Positions 49,726-59,100 of a stretch of 64,000 bases of DNA are shown here, one piece after another (position 1 is the stretch's first letter; each line of letters begins with the position of its first letter). Location of the stretch: assembly GCA_021325025.1 (NCBI GenBank), contig JAJPHZ010000007.1, positions 126,190 through 190,189 on the forward strand. The letters are read 5' to 3'. The notes below the pieces were generated by a model. That model had not been told where the DNA came from. It ran no database searches and saw only the letters and a program-made list of their open reading frames with translations. The position numbers were made by a program, and so were the translations under genes. Source of the stretch: Pseudomonadota bacterium (GTDB lineage: Bacteria > Desulfobacterota > Binatia > Binatales > Binataceae).

Positions 49726-50967
49726 ATGGCTGCACCTCCTCTAGCTGGCATCCGTGTCGCGGACTTCACCTGGGTGTGGGCCGGGCCATACTGCACGCTG
49801 CAGCTCGGCTACATGGGCGCCGAGGTGATTCGCGTCGAAACCCGCAACCGCCTGTGTGTGACCCGGCACATGACGCCGATGGCGGACGGCAAGGCGGGCC
49901 CCAACCGCTCGGGTTACTTCAACCAGTACAACCAGAACAAAAAGTCGGTTTCCATCAACCTGCAGTCCGCCGAGGGACGCGCCGTCGCGCAGCGCCTGGC
50001 GCTAGCCAGCGACGTGGTGACCAACAACTTCGCCGCCGGCGTCATGGAGCGTCTGGGGCTGGGATACGAGGAACTGCGCAAGGCCAAACCCGATATCATC
50101 ATGATCACCATGTCCGGCTTCGGCGAAACCGGACCGCTGCGCGAGTACGTGGCCTACGGCCCCGCGCAGGTGCCGCTGTCGGGACTTTCGGCGCTGACCG
50201 GCTACAAGGGCGGTCCGCCGCTGCATGCCGGCTTCAGCTACGGCGACCCCAACGGCGGTATCCACGGTGCATTCGCGGTGCTGGCCGCGCTCTACCATCG
50301 CGCGCGCACCGGCGAAGGGCAGTACATCGACCTGAGCCAGTGGGAGACGTCGGTGGCGATGGTGGCCGAGGGGGTGGTCGAGTACCAGATGACGGGGCAG
50401 GAACCGGAGCGGATGGGCAACCGCGACCATTGGATGGCGCCGCATGGCCTGTTCCGATGCAAGGACATGGCGGAAAAGATCGCCGGCCGCTCAATCGACA
50501 TGTGGGTTTCGATCGCGGTTGCCAACGACGATCAATGGCGCCGGCTGGCCGCTGCTATCGGCCATCCGCAACTGGCTGACGATGCGCGCTTCGCCACGCT
50601 GCAAGCCCGCAAGCACAACGAAGACGAACTTGAAGCGATAATCACGCAATGGACTTCGCAGCGCTTCGCCCGCGAGGCTGAGCAAGCCCTGCAGAGGGCC
50701 GGAGTTCCGGCGGCGATTGCCTCGACCAACAAGGACTTGTTCGAGGACCCACACCTCAATCAGCGCGGATTCTTCGTCGAAAAGGAGCATCCAGAGGTGG
50801 GTGTCCGCAAGCATCTGGGGCCGCCGTGGCGGATGAGCCGCACTCCCAGCGGTGTGGAGCGGGCGGCGCCGATCCTGGGACAGGATACCGACGACGTATT
50901 AACCACGGTGCTCGGTTACACGGCCGCGGAGGTGGCGAAATTGCGCGAAGCGGGCGCATTGACCTGA
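49726..50967 (+). CDS. Family III CoA-transferase, catalytic subunit
   Basis: A 413-residue CaiB/BaiF-type protein: GIRVADFTWVWAGPYCTLQLGYMGAEVIRVE, FNQYNQNKKSVSINLQSAEG, and GEGQYIDLSQWE. The catalytic Asp is present at 174 (SYGDPNGG), aligned with CaiB Asp169. It moves CoA between carboxylic acids without ATP. It starts 1 bp after the Asp-less paralogue, so the two are made together. The likely product is a CoA ester of an aromatic or long-chain acid; the substrate is unknown. Confidence 0.92.
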   Translation: MAAPPLAGIRVADFTWVWAGPYCTLQLGYMGAEVIRVETRNRLCVTRHMTPMADGKAGPNRSGYFNQYNQNKKSVSINLQSAEGRAVAQRLALASDVVTNNFAAGVMERLGLGYEELRKAKPDIIMITMSGFGETGPLREYVAYGPAQVPLSGLSALTGYKGGPPLHAGFSYGDPNGGIHGAFAVLAALYHRARTGEGQYIDLSQWETSVAMVAEGVVEYQMTGQEPERMGNRDHWMAPHGLFRCKDMAEKIAGRSIDMWVSIAVANDDQWRRLAAAIGHPQLADDARFATLQARKHNEDELEAIITQWTSQRFAREAEQALQRAGVPAAIASTNKDLFEDPHLNQRGFFVEKEHPEVGVRKHLGPPWRMSRTPSGVERAAPILGQDTDDVLTTVLGYTAAEVAKLREAGALT

Positions 50968-51012
50968 GCGGGCGCTTTCCACCCCCGCCCCTAAGGTTCT
51001 ACAATTGAGTCC

Positions 51013-52323
51013 GTGACCATCCAACGCGAAGTGTTTGCCGGCCGCCGCACGCGCTTCATGGCCGCGCTCGCGGGCGGTGTGGCGGTTATCCCCAGCGCGC
51101 CGATTTCGGTGCGCTCCAACGACGTCGAATACATCTACCGCCAGGACAATGACTTCTACTACCTGACGGGATTTGCCGAGCCTGAATCGGTAGCGGTCTT
51201 CGCTCCGGGCAACAAGGACGGTGAATTCATTCTGTTCGTGCGGCCGCGCGACCGCGAGCGCGAGGTGTGGACCGGCAAACGCGCGGGGGTCGAGGGCGCG
51301 GTCGCCGATTTCGGCGCCGACCGCGCCTACAAGATCGACGAACTTGACCGCGTGCTGCCCGAAATCCTCTCGCGCGTGGAGAACATCTACTATCCGCTGG
51401 GCAACAACGAGCCGATGAACACGCGGATGGTGGGATGGTTGCGGCAATGCCAGGCGATGCGTCCGCGCAGCGGCGCGGGGGCCAATTCGCTGCTCGACCC
51501 GCGCGAGATTCTGCATGAGATGCGGCTGTTCAAGCAGCCGCAAGAGCTTGAGCTGATGCGCCGCGCGATTACCATCTCCGAGCAGGCCCATCGGCGTGCG
51601 ATGCTTAAAGCGCGCGGCGGCAAGCGCGAATGGGAGGTGGAGGCGGTGATCGAGTACGCCTTCCGCTCCCAGGGCGCGGCGGGACCCTCGTATCCGTCGA
51701 TCGTGGCCAGCGGCCCCAACGCCACCATCCTGCATTACATCAGCAACGACCGCGAAATGCGCCAGGGCGAATTGCTGCTGATCGACGCCGGCTGCGAGTA
51801 CGATTTCTACGCCTCCGACATCACCCGCACCTTCCCCATCGGCGCCCGATTCAACCCCGTTCAGCGCGACCTTTACCAGTTGGTGCTCGATGCGCAGCTT
51901 AAGGGAATCGAAATCGTGCGCCCCGGAATCAGCATCGACGACGTGCACGACGCGGCGCTCAGGGTGCTGGTGGAGGGGATGCGCTCGCTCAAGCTGCTGC
52001 AAGGCAGCACCGAGGAGATTATCGCCAGCGCCTCATACCGCCGCTTCTACATGCATCGCACCAGTCATTGGCTGGGGATGGACGTGCACGACGTCGGCCA
52101 TTACCGCAAAGACGGCAAGCCTCGCCTGCTCGAACCCAACATGGTGCTGACCTGCGAGCCGGGCATTTACATCGCATCCGACGACGAGGAAGCCCCGGCC
52201 GAAATGCGCGGTATCGGCATCCGCATCGAGGACGATGTCCTGGTGACGCCGCACGGACACGAGGTTATGTCGGCTGCCGTGCCCAAGCAGATCACCGATA
52301 TCGAAGCGCTGACCACCGCGTGA
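51013..52323 (+). CDS. pepP: Xaa-Pro aminopeptidase (M24B)
   Basis: A 436-residue aminopeptidase P that removes the residue before proline. The creatinase N-terminal domain is about 1-170. The pita-bread domain carries the dimetal ligands Asp (LLIDAGCEYDFYASDITRTFP, two Asp), His (HRTSHWLGMDVHDVG), Glu (CEPGIYI) and Glu (IRIEDDVLVTPHG). The start is GTG 51013. It is 45 bp after the CoA-transferase but is probably independent housekeeping. The length agrees with E. coli PepP. Confidence 0.94.
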   Translation: MTIQREVFAGRRTRFMAALAGGVAVIPSAPISVRSNDVEYIYRQDNDFYYLTGFAEPESVAVFAPGNKDGEFILFVRPRDREREVWTGKRAGVEGAVADFGADRAYKIDELDRVLPEILSRVENIYYPLGNNEPMNTRMVGWLRQCQAMRPRSGAGANSLLDPREILHEMRLFKQPQELELMRRAITISEQAHRRAMLKARGGKREWEVEAVIEYAFRSQGAAGPSYPSIVASGPNATILHYISNDREMRQGELLLIDAGCEYDFYASDITRTFPIGARFNPVQRDLYQLVLDAQLKGIEIVRPGISIDDVHDAALRVLVEGMRSLKLLQGSTEEIIASASYRRFYMHRTSHWLGMDVHDVGHYRKDGKPRLLEPNMVLTCEPGIYIASDDEEAPAEMRGIGIRIEDDVLVTPHGHEVMSAAVPKQITDIEALTTA

Positions 52324-52428
52324 TTGTTCCGCCCCGTCTCCCACCTTCATCACACGGCAGAGGCATCGACCGCGAACCGCGATACAGTCAGGTTACCAAC
52401 GGCGCCGTCTCTGCTCGGGGCCCAATCC

Positions 52429-53340
52429 TCACTTCTGCCGCCGCCCCACCACCAGCCGCGTTTCCTCCTCCGCGCTCTGCGGATTGGCGTAACCGGTCAT
52501 GTCCATGATCTCGCTCAGATGATCGCGGATCGCTTCGGGAGTCAGCTCCGCTTTCGACGCGGCGCGCCATCCCGGCGCCAGCGCGATAATCGTGCGTGCC
52601 ACTGTCCCGCCGCCGCAGGCGAACATCTCGTGATTGAGGCTGCACTGCTCCGATGACAGGTAGACGACCAGCGGTGAGATGAACTCGGGGCTGAGCTTGT
52701 CGACGTTGCGCGGCGCGACCATAGCCTCGGTCATGCGCGTGTACGCGTTGGGCAGGATGACGTTGGACAGCACGTTGTAAGGCGCGCCGGTATGCGCCAT
52801 CACGAAGGCCAACCCCATGATGCCCGCCTTGGCCGCACCATAGGCCACGCCGTCGGCGCCGCCGCGCAGCCCTCCAGAGGAGGACGTGAAGACAAAGCGC
52901 CCGTAGCGCTTTTTTTGCATGATCGGAAACGCCGCCTGGCACATGTAGAACGAACCGCTCAGATGCACGGCGAGATTGGCGGCGAAGTCCTCCGGGGTAT
53001 GCTCCATGAACTTCTTGAAGCGGATAATCCCGGCGTTGTTGACGACGATGTCCACCGTGCCAAAGGCGTCCACCGCGGTCTGCACAATTGCGCGGGCGCC
53101 TTCGGGCGTGGCGACCGAATCGTAATTGGCCACCGCCTCACCGCCCACCGCCCTGATTTCGTCAACCACGTGGTCGGCGGCCGACTTGTCGGCCCCGCTG
53201 CCGTCCACGTGTCCTCCCAGGTCATTGACCACGACTTTGGCGCCCCGCGCCGCCATCGCCAGCGCGTGCGAACGGCCCAGTCCGGCGCCCGCGCCCGTGA
53301 TAATCGCCACCCGATGATCCAGCCGGATTTCACTCGCCAT
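52429..53340 (-). CDS. SDR of the peroxisomal hydroxyacyl-CoA dehydrogenase (MFE-2) type
   Basis: A 303-residue SDR. It has the Rossmann motif TGAGAGLG (16-23) and the extended VVNDLGGHVDGSG loop typical of the (3R)-hydroxyacyl-CoA dehydrogenase part of multifunctional enzyme 2. NNAG follows, then the catalytic region FTSSSGGLRGG with Tyr and Lys in YGAAKAG. It would oxidise a 3-hydroxyacyl-CoA with NAD, in line with the CoA-ester catabolic genes nearby. The C-terminal extension (about 245-303) is longer than in minimal SDRs. It converges with pepP. Confidence 0.9.
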   Translation of the reverse strand: MASEIRLDHRVAIITGAGAGLGRSHALAMAARGAKVVVNDLGGHVDGSGADKSAADHVVDEIRAVGGEAVANYDSVATPEGARAIVQTAVDAFGTVDIVVNNAGIIRFKKFMEHTPEDFAANLAVHLSGSFYMCQAAFPIMQKKRYGRFVFTSSSGGLRGGADGVAYGAAKAGIMGLAFVMAHTGAPYNVLSNVILPNAYTRMTEAMVAPRNVDKLSPEFISPLVVYLSSEQCSLNHEMFACGGGTVARTIIALAPGWRAASKAELTPEAIRDHLSEIMDMTGYANPQSAEEETRLVVGRRQK

Positions 53341-53519
53341 GATTGCTTCCCTGACGCGCCCGCGTCAGGCCTCAGGCGCTTTTTTAGCCCACCTTGAGCG
53401 GCGGGAAAAGGCCGCCGGCAGGTGCTTGGCGGCTTCGTGCTGCGCGTGATAACAGTTCCACGCAGTTATCATCGACGCGCGGCCGGACGGTGATTACCGG
53501 CAAGGAGACGACGAGATTC

Positions 53520-53963
53520 ATGAAGACCACCGAACAATTGGTGCAGGAACTGCTTGACCGCGAAGCGATCCGCGATCTGCCCAAGCGCTATTGCCACTGC
53601 GTATGGACCGGCGATCTGGACGGAATCGTCAGCTTGTTCACCGACGACGGCTGTATGATCATGCAAACCCGCAAAGGTCCGCAAACCACCGCCGGACGCG
53701 AGGCGCTGCGCAAGACGTTTGCCCGCGTGGTCGACGAGCTGGGCCCCCGGCCTTACATTCATAATCACGTCATCGCGCTCAAGGACGCCACCCACGCCAG
53801 CGGCACCTGTTACGTCGAGCTGCGCGATTCAAAAAACGACATGCGATGGCTCGGCACGGGCTTTTACAACGACGAGTACGTCAAAGTCGGCGGCCAATGG
53901 AAATTCAAGTCGCGCGACGTCACCCTGGTCAGGATGGAACGCCAGGCTGCTCAGCAGCGCTGA
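53520..53963 (+). CDS. SnoaL/NTF2-like protein
   Basis: A 147-residue SnoaL_4-type protein: LLDREAIRDLPKRYCHCVWTGDLDGIVSLFTDDGCM, then GREALRKTFARVV, YIHNHVIAL (buried His), and a late FKSRDVTLVRME strand. Several members are dehydratases or isomerases on small aromatic or lipid substrates. ATG 53520 begins the conserved sequence, with AAGGAGACGACGAG ahead of it. It diverges from the SDR by 180 bp. Confidence 0.8.
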   Translation: MKTTEQLVQELLDREAIRDLPKRYCHCVWTGDLDGIVSLFTDDGCMIMQTRKGPQTTAGREALRKTFARVVDELGPRPYIHNHVIALKDATHASGTCYVELRDSKNDMRWLGTGFYNDEYVKVGGQWKFKSRDVTLVRMERQAAQQR

Positions 53964-54031
53964 GCGCGGCGGCGGTACTGCGGAAGGACCAGGGCGCGCG
54001 GCGATGCGCGGCGCGCGCTCCGAGCTCTTGA

Positions 54032-54037
54032 TATAAT
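54032..54037 (+). promoter_or_regulatory. -10 element upstream of the GH15 gene
   Basis: A perfect TATAAT at 54032-54037 inside a short AT-rich patch, 28 bp before the GH15 ATG. I see no matching -35 at 16-18 bp spacing. Confidence 0.35.
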
Positions 54038-54065
54038 AATCGCGCTGGCGGCTTATTGAGTAGCT

Positions 54066-55862
54066 ATGTCCATGCGCATCGAGGATTACGCCATTATCGG
54101 AAACATGCGCACGGCGGCCTTGGTGGGCAAAAACGGCTCCATCGACTGGCTGTGCGTGCCGCGCTTCGATTCCGGAGCATGTTTCGCGGCTTTGCTGGGC
54201 TGCGCTGAAAACGGGCGCTGGATGATTGCGCCGCAGGGTCATGCCTATCGCACCAGCCGCCGCTATCGCAGCGATACACTGGTCTTGGAAACCGAGTTCA
54301 CGACTGAAAGTGGGACCGCCACGCTGGTGGACTTCATGCCCATCGCCGAGCGGCGCAACCAGGTCGACCTAGTCAGAATCGTCAGCGGCAAACGTGGTTG
54401 GGTGCCGATGGCGATGGAACTGCTGATCAGATTCGATTACGGCCACATCGTGCCATGGGTGCGGCGGCGCGGCTACGGGCTTAACGCAATTGCCGGTCCC
54501 GACGCCGTCTCGGTGCGCATCCCGGTGCCCTTTCACAGCCGCGATTTCACCACCCGCGCCGAATTCATCGTCAAAGAGGGCCAGTCGCTGCCCTTTGTGA
54601 TGACCTGGTACCCTTCCAATGAGCCGCCGCCCCGCACCAAGCTGGCGCAGCGGATGCTTGCCTCGACCGAATCGTGGTGGCGGCAGTGGATGTCGCGATG
54701 CACCGTCGAGGGCGAATGGAGCGAGCCGGTCAAGCGCTCGCTGATCACGCTCAAGGCGCTGATCTATGCTCCTACCGGCGGAATCGTCGCCGCCCCGACC
54801 ACCTCGCTGCCCGAACTGCCCGGCGGGCCGCGCAACTGGGACTACCGGTTCTGCTGGCTGCGCGATGCCACCTTCACCCTCTACGCGCTGTTAATGTGCG
54901 GCTACAAGGAGGAGGCGCGCGCATGGCGCGAATGGCTGCTCCGGGCGGTCGCCGGCCGGCCCCAGGAACTGCAGATCATGTACGGCATTTCCGGGGAGCG
55001 CCGACTGTGGGAGTTTGAGGTCCCTTGGCTTGAAGGCTACGAACATAGCCGCCCGGTGCGGCTAGGCAATGCCGCTCACGAGCAGTTGCAGCTCGACGTC
55101 TATGGCGAGGTGATGGACACGCTGTACGCCGCCCGCAAACTGGGATTTCCCCACGACGGCGAGGCCTGGAAGCTGCAGGAAGCCCTGATGGATTTCCTGG
55201 AGTCGGAATGGGACCAGCCCGACAACGGGATCTGGGAGGTGCGCGGCCCGCGTCGCCATTTCACCCACTCAAAAGTGATGGCGTGGGTCGCAGTCGATCG
55301 CGCGGTGCGGATGGTGGAACGGTTTGAACCCGAAGGTCCGGTAGAAAGATGGCGCGCGCTCAGGGCCAGGATCCACGACGACGTATGCCGGCACGGATTC
55401 AACCCCGCACGCAATGCGTTCGTCCAATATTACGGCAGCAAGGAGCTTGACGCCGCCTTGCTGATGATTCCACTGGTTGGCTTCCTGCCGGCCACCGATC
55501 CGCGCGTCGTGGGGACGGTCGAGGCAATCCGGCATGAGTTGATGTCGGACGGACTGGTGCGGCGCTATTCGACACAGATCGGTGTGGACGGTTTACCGGC
55601 CGGAGAGGGCGCCTTTTTGCCCTGCACCTTCTGGCTGGCGGACAACCTGGCGCTGTCGGGCAATTACGAGCAGGCGCGGGCAATCTTCCAGCGTCTGCTG
55701 TCGCTGTGCAACGACCTGGGTCTGCTCTCAGAGGAATACGATCCGGCAACCCGCCGCCAACTGGGCAACTTTCCTCAGGCGCTGTCGCACGTCAGCCTGA
55801 TCAATACCGCCCACAATTTGACTGTGGTGCAGTCCCCCGCGCGCCATCGCGCCGAGTCCTGA
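54066..55862 (+). CDS. Glycoside hydrolase family 15 protein (glucoamylase/trehalase-like)
   Basis: A 598-residue protein with the two-part GH15 layout: an N-terminal beta domain beginning [32 protein letters not shown], and an (alpha/alpha)6 barrel with [23 protein letters not shown] (substrate-binding Arg/Asp) and later [20 protein letters not shown] and [26 protein letters not shown], which hold the catalytic Glu candidates. It is probably cytoplasmic, as there is no signal peptide. Bacterial proteins of this form include trehalases and glucoamylases; the substrate is not decided by sequence. Its stop abuts that of the convergent dehydratase. Confidence 0.9.
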   Translation: MSMRIEDYAIIGNMRTAALVGKNGSIDWLCVPRFDSGACFAALLGCAENGRWMIAPQGHAYRTSRRYRSDTLVLETEFTTESGTATLVDFMPIAERRNQVDLVRIVSGKRGWVPMAMELLIRFDYGHIVPWVRRRGYGLNAIAGPDAVSVRIPVPFHSRDFTTRAEFIVKEGQSLPFVMTWYPSNEPPPRTKLAQRMLASTESWWRQWMSRCTVEGEWSEPVKRSLITLKALIYAPTGGIVAAPTTSLPELPGGPRNWDYRFCWLRDATFTLYALLMCGYKEEARAWREWLLRAVAGRPQELQIMYGISGERRLWEFEVPWLEGYEHSRPVRLGNAAHEQLQLDVYGEVMDTLYAARKLGFPHDGEAWKLQEALMDFLESEWDQPDNGIWEVRGPRRHFTHSKVMAWVAVDRAVRMVERFEPEGPVERWRALRARIHDDVCRHGFNPARNAFVQYYGSKELDAALLMIPLVGFLPATDPRVVGTVEAIRHELMSDGLVRRYSTQIGVDGLPAGEGAFLPCTFWLADNLALSGNYEQARAIFQRLLSLCNDLGLLSEEYDPATRRQLGNFPQALSHVSLINTAHNLTVVQSPARHRAES

Positions 55863-56735
55863 TCACAGCTCCACGGCGCTCGCCGTGCCGACCACGACTT
55901 TGGTACCGTCGGCCTTTTCGCACCACACCTCGCAATCGGCGCGCTCCCGGCGTCCTTCCGCGCGCCGACCGACGACCACACCGCGCGCCCGCAGTTGGTC
56001 CTGCGCCCACACCACGTTGACCAGGTTCAGCGCCATTCGGGCGCCGTACCAGAAACCCAGCCCAAAGCGGCGCGTCAGCATCTCGCCTATCAGGCACACC
56101 GGCAGCATCCCCTGCACTACGATGTCAGGGAAACCCAGTTCGCGGGCCTTGTCGCGATTGTTGTGATAATTGAGACCCGGCCCCGAAAACACCATGCACA
56201 TTGCTTCGCTGATAACCCGCGGCGGCCCCTCGATCGGCTCGCCGCTGCCGGCGCCGATCTCGAAGACGCGGCCCGGCGCCCGCTCGCGATTCTTGTCGAT
56301 TACGATCGCCTGCCCGGTGGGTTCGACCAGAAAGCTCTGATGGGCGCGGGCGCGCGAGACCAGCGCGCCGGCCGAGTCGAAGGTCAACGCTTCGTTGACG
56401 ACGTACTCGCGGTTGCGTTTGAGGTATCGATCCACCACCGTGCAGCGGGTCCTGACCGTTTCACCCACCTTGAGCGGGCGGTACGACTCCCATTCGTGCC
56501 GCGCATGCAGGTTGCCGTACACGTAGGGCAGGTACCAGGCCTTGGTGCGATAGACCTCCGAATGCAGGATCAGCGCGGGCGCGATCGGATCGCCCAGCGG
56601 CGAAGGGCCGGTGTACCAGGGATTGTCGTCGCCGGTGCCGGCGATGAAGTTCTCCACAGCGTCGGAGCCAAGCGTCCACTGGTTGCCGCCCATGTCGCGG
56701 CCCACCCAGACCTCGTCGCTGCCAAACGGTTCCAT
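55863..56735 (-). CDS. MaoC-like double hot-dog dehydratase
   Basis: A 290-residue protein with two hot-dog halves. The N-terminal half is like FAS1-type dehydratases (LGSDAVENFIAGTGDDNPWY, APALILHSEVYRTKAW, LKVGETVRTRCTVVDRYLKRNREYV). The C-terminal half has LNYHNNRDKARELGFPDIVVQGMLPVCLIGEMLTRRF, where the hydratase-type Asp/His motif shows as FPDIVVQG. It would hydrate or dehydrate an acyl-CoA or acyl carrier ester. ATG 56735 follows AGAGG and is preferred over 56771. It is last in a six-gene minus-strand run. Confidence 0.8.
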   Translation of the reverse strand: MEPFGSDEVWVGRDMGGNQWTLGSDAVENFIAGTGDDNPWYTGPSPLGDPIAPALILHSEVYRTKAWYLPYVYGNLHARHEWESYRPLKVGETVRTRCTVVDRYLKRNREYVVNEALTFDSAGALVSRARAHQSFLVEPTGQAIVIDKNRERAPGRVFEIGAGSGEPIEGPPRVISEAMCMVFSGPGLNYHNNRDKARELGFPDIVVQGMLPVCLIGEMLTRRFGLGFWYGARMALNLVNVVWAQDQLRARGVVVGRRAEGRRERADCEVWCEKADGTKVVVGTASAVEL

Positions 56736-56785
56736 CTTTGCCTCTGACCCAAAGTCAAAAAGTGCGCACAAATTCTTTCGCGTGT

Positions 56786-58258
56786 CTAAGTGCTTTCACA
56801 CAAGTAGCGCAACAGCGTGCGCACGCCGAATCCCACCGCGCCCGGCGGCGCCAGCGGGATCGCCTTGGCACTGAACGCCACGCCCGACAGATCCAAATGC
56901 GCCCAGGACGGGCAGGCCGCGAACTCGTTGAGGAACAGCGCGCACATGATCGTGCCGGCGTTGCCGCTGGTCCCCACGTTGCGCAAATCCGCGACGTAGC
57001 TTACCAGTTCTTCGCGGTATTCGCTGACCAGCGGCAGTTCCCAAAACGGTTCGCCCGCCCATGCCCCGGCGTTGCGGATGGCCTGGACCAGCGCGCCGTC
57101 GTTGCCCAAAATCGCGGCCACCCGCGTGCCCAGCGCGGCGCGCACCGCCGCGGTCAGCGTCCCGGCGTCGATCAGATGGCGCGGCTTGAATTCGCACGCA
57201 TAAGCGATCGCGTCGGCCAGCACCAGGCGGCCCTCCGCGTCGGTGTTGAGCACCTCGACCGTCTTGCCCGACCGTGTTCTGAGCACGTCGCCCGGCTTGA
57301 TCGCACTGGAGCCGATCATGTTTTCCGTGCAGGGCAGATACGCCCGGACCTCGACCGGCGGAGCGAAGTGCGCGATCTGACTCATCACGCCCAGCATCAC
57401 GGCGGCGCCGGTCATGTCGCGCTTTTGCTCCTCCATCGCCCCTGCAGTTTTGAGGCTCAAGCCGCCCGAATCGAAAGTGATGCCCTTTCCGACCAGCGCG
57501 ATGTGGCCGTTTGGGGCAGATCGCGGCCGGTAGCGCAGTTGAATGAAGCGCGGTTCACGGGGACTGGCCTTAGCCACCCCCAGCAGTGCGCCCATTCTGA
57601 GTTCCTCGATTCCGCGCCGGTCGTGGACCTCACACTCCAGAGCATTTTCCTTCGCCAGCCAGCGTGCCCGGTCGGCAAGAAACTCCGGCGTCGCGTCCTC
57701 GGCTGGGGTGTTGATTAGATCGCGCGCAAAGTTGGTTGCCGCCGCCATCCGCCGCCCGTCTTCCATGGCGCGGCCCTTGTCGGCTCCGCCCTCATCGGCG
57801 AGGATTGCAACTTGCAGCCGTGATTCGGCATCGTCGGCCGTTCCCTTGTACTGTCTGAAGCGGTACGCGCTGAGTTCGATACCCTCGGCGACGGCGCCAA
57901 TCTGCCGCGCGTCCACAGCGTGCGCACTGATCGCCACGCTGCCTGCACGCAAATGCCGCGCATTTTGAATCGCCGCCTGCCCCAGCAACCTGAACCGATG
58001 CGCCTGCGGCTGGCTACCCAGTCCGAACAGGAGCACGTTGCGCGCGGCGATCGAGCCGTAGGTCGGCAACACCATCTCGGCGCCCTCACGGCCGTCGAAG
58101 CCGCGCCGCGCGATCTCCTTGGTCGCTTCGCCCTTGAGTACCTGGTCGACAGCCTTGAGCGCCTCGCAATCGACTTGACCTTGTCTGAGGCCAAACACCA
58201 CCAGGTCGGCGTCAGCGCGTGCGGCGGGTACGGTTTGCAGATTGAATTCAGCAAGCAT
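56786..58258 (-). CDS. pepA: Cytosol leucyl aminopeptidase (M17)
   Basis: A 490-residue dizinc aminopeptidase. The C-terminal catalytic domain shows VALVGKGITFDSGGLSLK (Lys and Asp ligands), KRDMTGAAVMLG, and the family signature NTDAEGRLVLADA. The N-terminal macro-like domain (1-170) begins MLAEFNLQTV. ATG 58258 is preferred over 58309, which would overlap the cytochrome gene by 47 bp. The ribosome site is weak. It probably forms hexamers in the cytosol. Confidence 0.94.
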   Translation of the reverse strand: MLAEFNLQTVPAARADADLVVFGLRQGQVDCEALKAVDQVLKGEATKEIARRGFDGREGAEMVLPTYGSIAARNVLLFGLGSQPQAHRFRLLGQAAIQNARHLRAGSVAISAHAVDARQIGAVAEGIELSAYRFRQYKGTADDAESRLQVAILADEGGADKGRAMEDGRRMAAATNFARDLINTPAEDATPEFLADRARWLAKENALECEVHDRRGIEELRMGALLGVAKASPREPRFIQLRYRPRSAPNGHIALVGKGITFDSGGLSLKTAGAMEEQKRDMTGAAVMLGVMSQIAHFAPPVEVRAYLPCTENMIGSSAIKPGDVLRTRSGKTVEVLNTDAEGRLVLADAIAYACEFKPRHLIDAGTLTAAVRAALGTRVAAILGNDGALVQAIRNAGAWAGEPFWELPLVSEYREELVSYVADLRNVGTSGNAGTIMCALFLNEFAACPSWAHLDLSGVAFSAKAIPLAPPGAVGFGVRTLLRYLCEST

Positions 58259-58262
58259 CGTG

Positions 58263-58568
58263 TCAGTCGCGGGCGGCGTTGCGGGTAAGATAGCGCAAAA
58301 TCTCGTCACGTTCCTGATAGGTCAGCGCAGGTACATGGTCCTGGCGCATCTTGGCCTCCATCATCTCGACCTGCACCTGCCACATCGCCGCCGACAGCGA
58401 TCCCGGGTTGTAGGCGCGATGGCACTGGCCGCAGCGATTGGCATAAAGCCGGGCCGCGGCGCTGTTTTGCTCCGGAAGCGGCCGATTGCAGCCGGCGCCC
58501 GAGACTATCAGCGCCAACGCCAAGGCGGCGGCGCCTCCGGCGCGTAACGCACGGGCTTCGCGTGCCAT
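58263..58568 (-). CDS. Lipoprotein monoheme cytochrome c-like protein
   Basis: A 101-residue protein with a signal segment ending in lipobox-like GAGC and one heme motif CGQCH (LYANRCGQCHRAYNPGSL). Two methionines later in the chain (MMEAKM) are candidates for the sixth ligand. The C terminus has the QERDEILRYLTRNA helix typical of small c-type cytochromes. It should be membrane-anchored in the periplasm. It sits within 5 bp of pepA and 17 bp of the dCMP deaminase gene, an unexpected partner for either. Confidence 0.75.
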   Translation of the reverse strand: MAREARALRAGGAAALALALIVSGAGCNRPLPEQNSAAARLYANRCGQCHRAYNPGSLSAAMWQVQVEMMEAKMRQDHVPALTYQERDEILRYLTRNAARD

Positions 58569-58584
58569 CGCCCCCGCGCAGCGT

Positions 58585-59058
58585 TCAGACCGGCGTCTCA
58601 TCGGTGGGCGGCGAAATCACCTGCACCATCTTGACCTGTGCCGTGTCCAGCAACCAGCGCAGCGTCTCAAGTTTGTAGGGCTTTTCGTAAAAGACGGTCC
58701 GCACTCCGGTGTTCACCAGCACCTTCATGCACTGGATACACGGGGAATGTGTGACGTAGATATCGGCTCCGGCGATGGCCGCTCCGTTTTTCGCGGCCTG
58801 GGTAATGGCGTTGATCTCGGCATGGATTGAGCGATAGCAGTTGGTCTCCAGCTCTCCGCCCGGCGCCCGCGACTCATAGATTAGGCAGCCCACGTCGGTG
58901 CAATGCGGCACTCCGGCCGGTGCTCCGTTGTAGCCGGTGGCCAGTATGTTGCGGTCGCGCACGATTACCGCGCCGACCTTGGCGCGCGGACACGTCGAGC
59001 GTTCCGCTACCTGCTGCGTGATGGTCATGAAGTATTGGTCCCAGGTCGGCCGCTTCAT
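58585..59058 (-). CDS. dCMP deaminase (ComEB-like)
   Basis: A 157-residue zinc deaminase converting dCMP to dUMP for dTTP synthesis. The zinc site is His in HAEINAI with catalytic Glu, plus the two Cys in SPCIQCMK. The N-terminal TWDQYFMTITQQVAERSTCPRAKVGAV is the family-typical start. It is in a minus-strand run with M50 protease and SAM hydrolase genes upstream. Confidence 0.93.
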   Translation of the reverse strand: MKRPTWDQYFMTITQQVAERSTCPRAKVGAVIVRDRNILATGYNGAPAGVPHCTDVGCLIYESRAPGGELETNCYRSIHAEINAITQAAKNGAAIAGADIYVTHSPCIQCMKVLVNTGVRTVFYEKPYKLETLRWLLDTAQVKMVQVISPPTDETPV

Positions 59059-59100
59059 CCGTTCACCGCTGGCTGTCAGTTTTCGGCACCGCTCAGGTTA

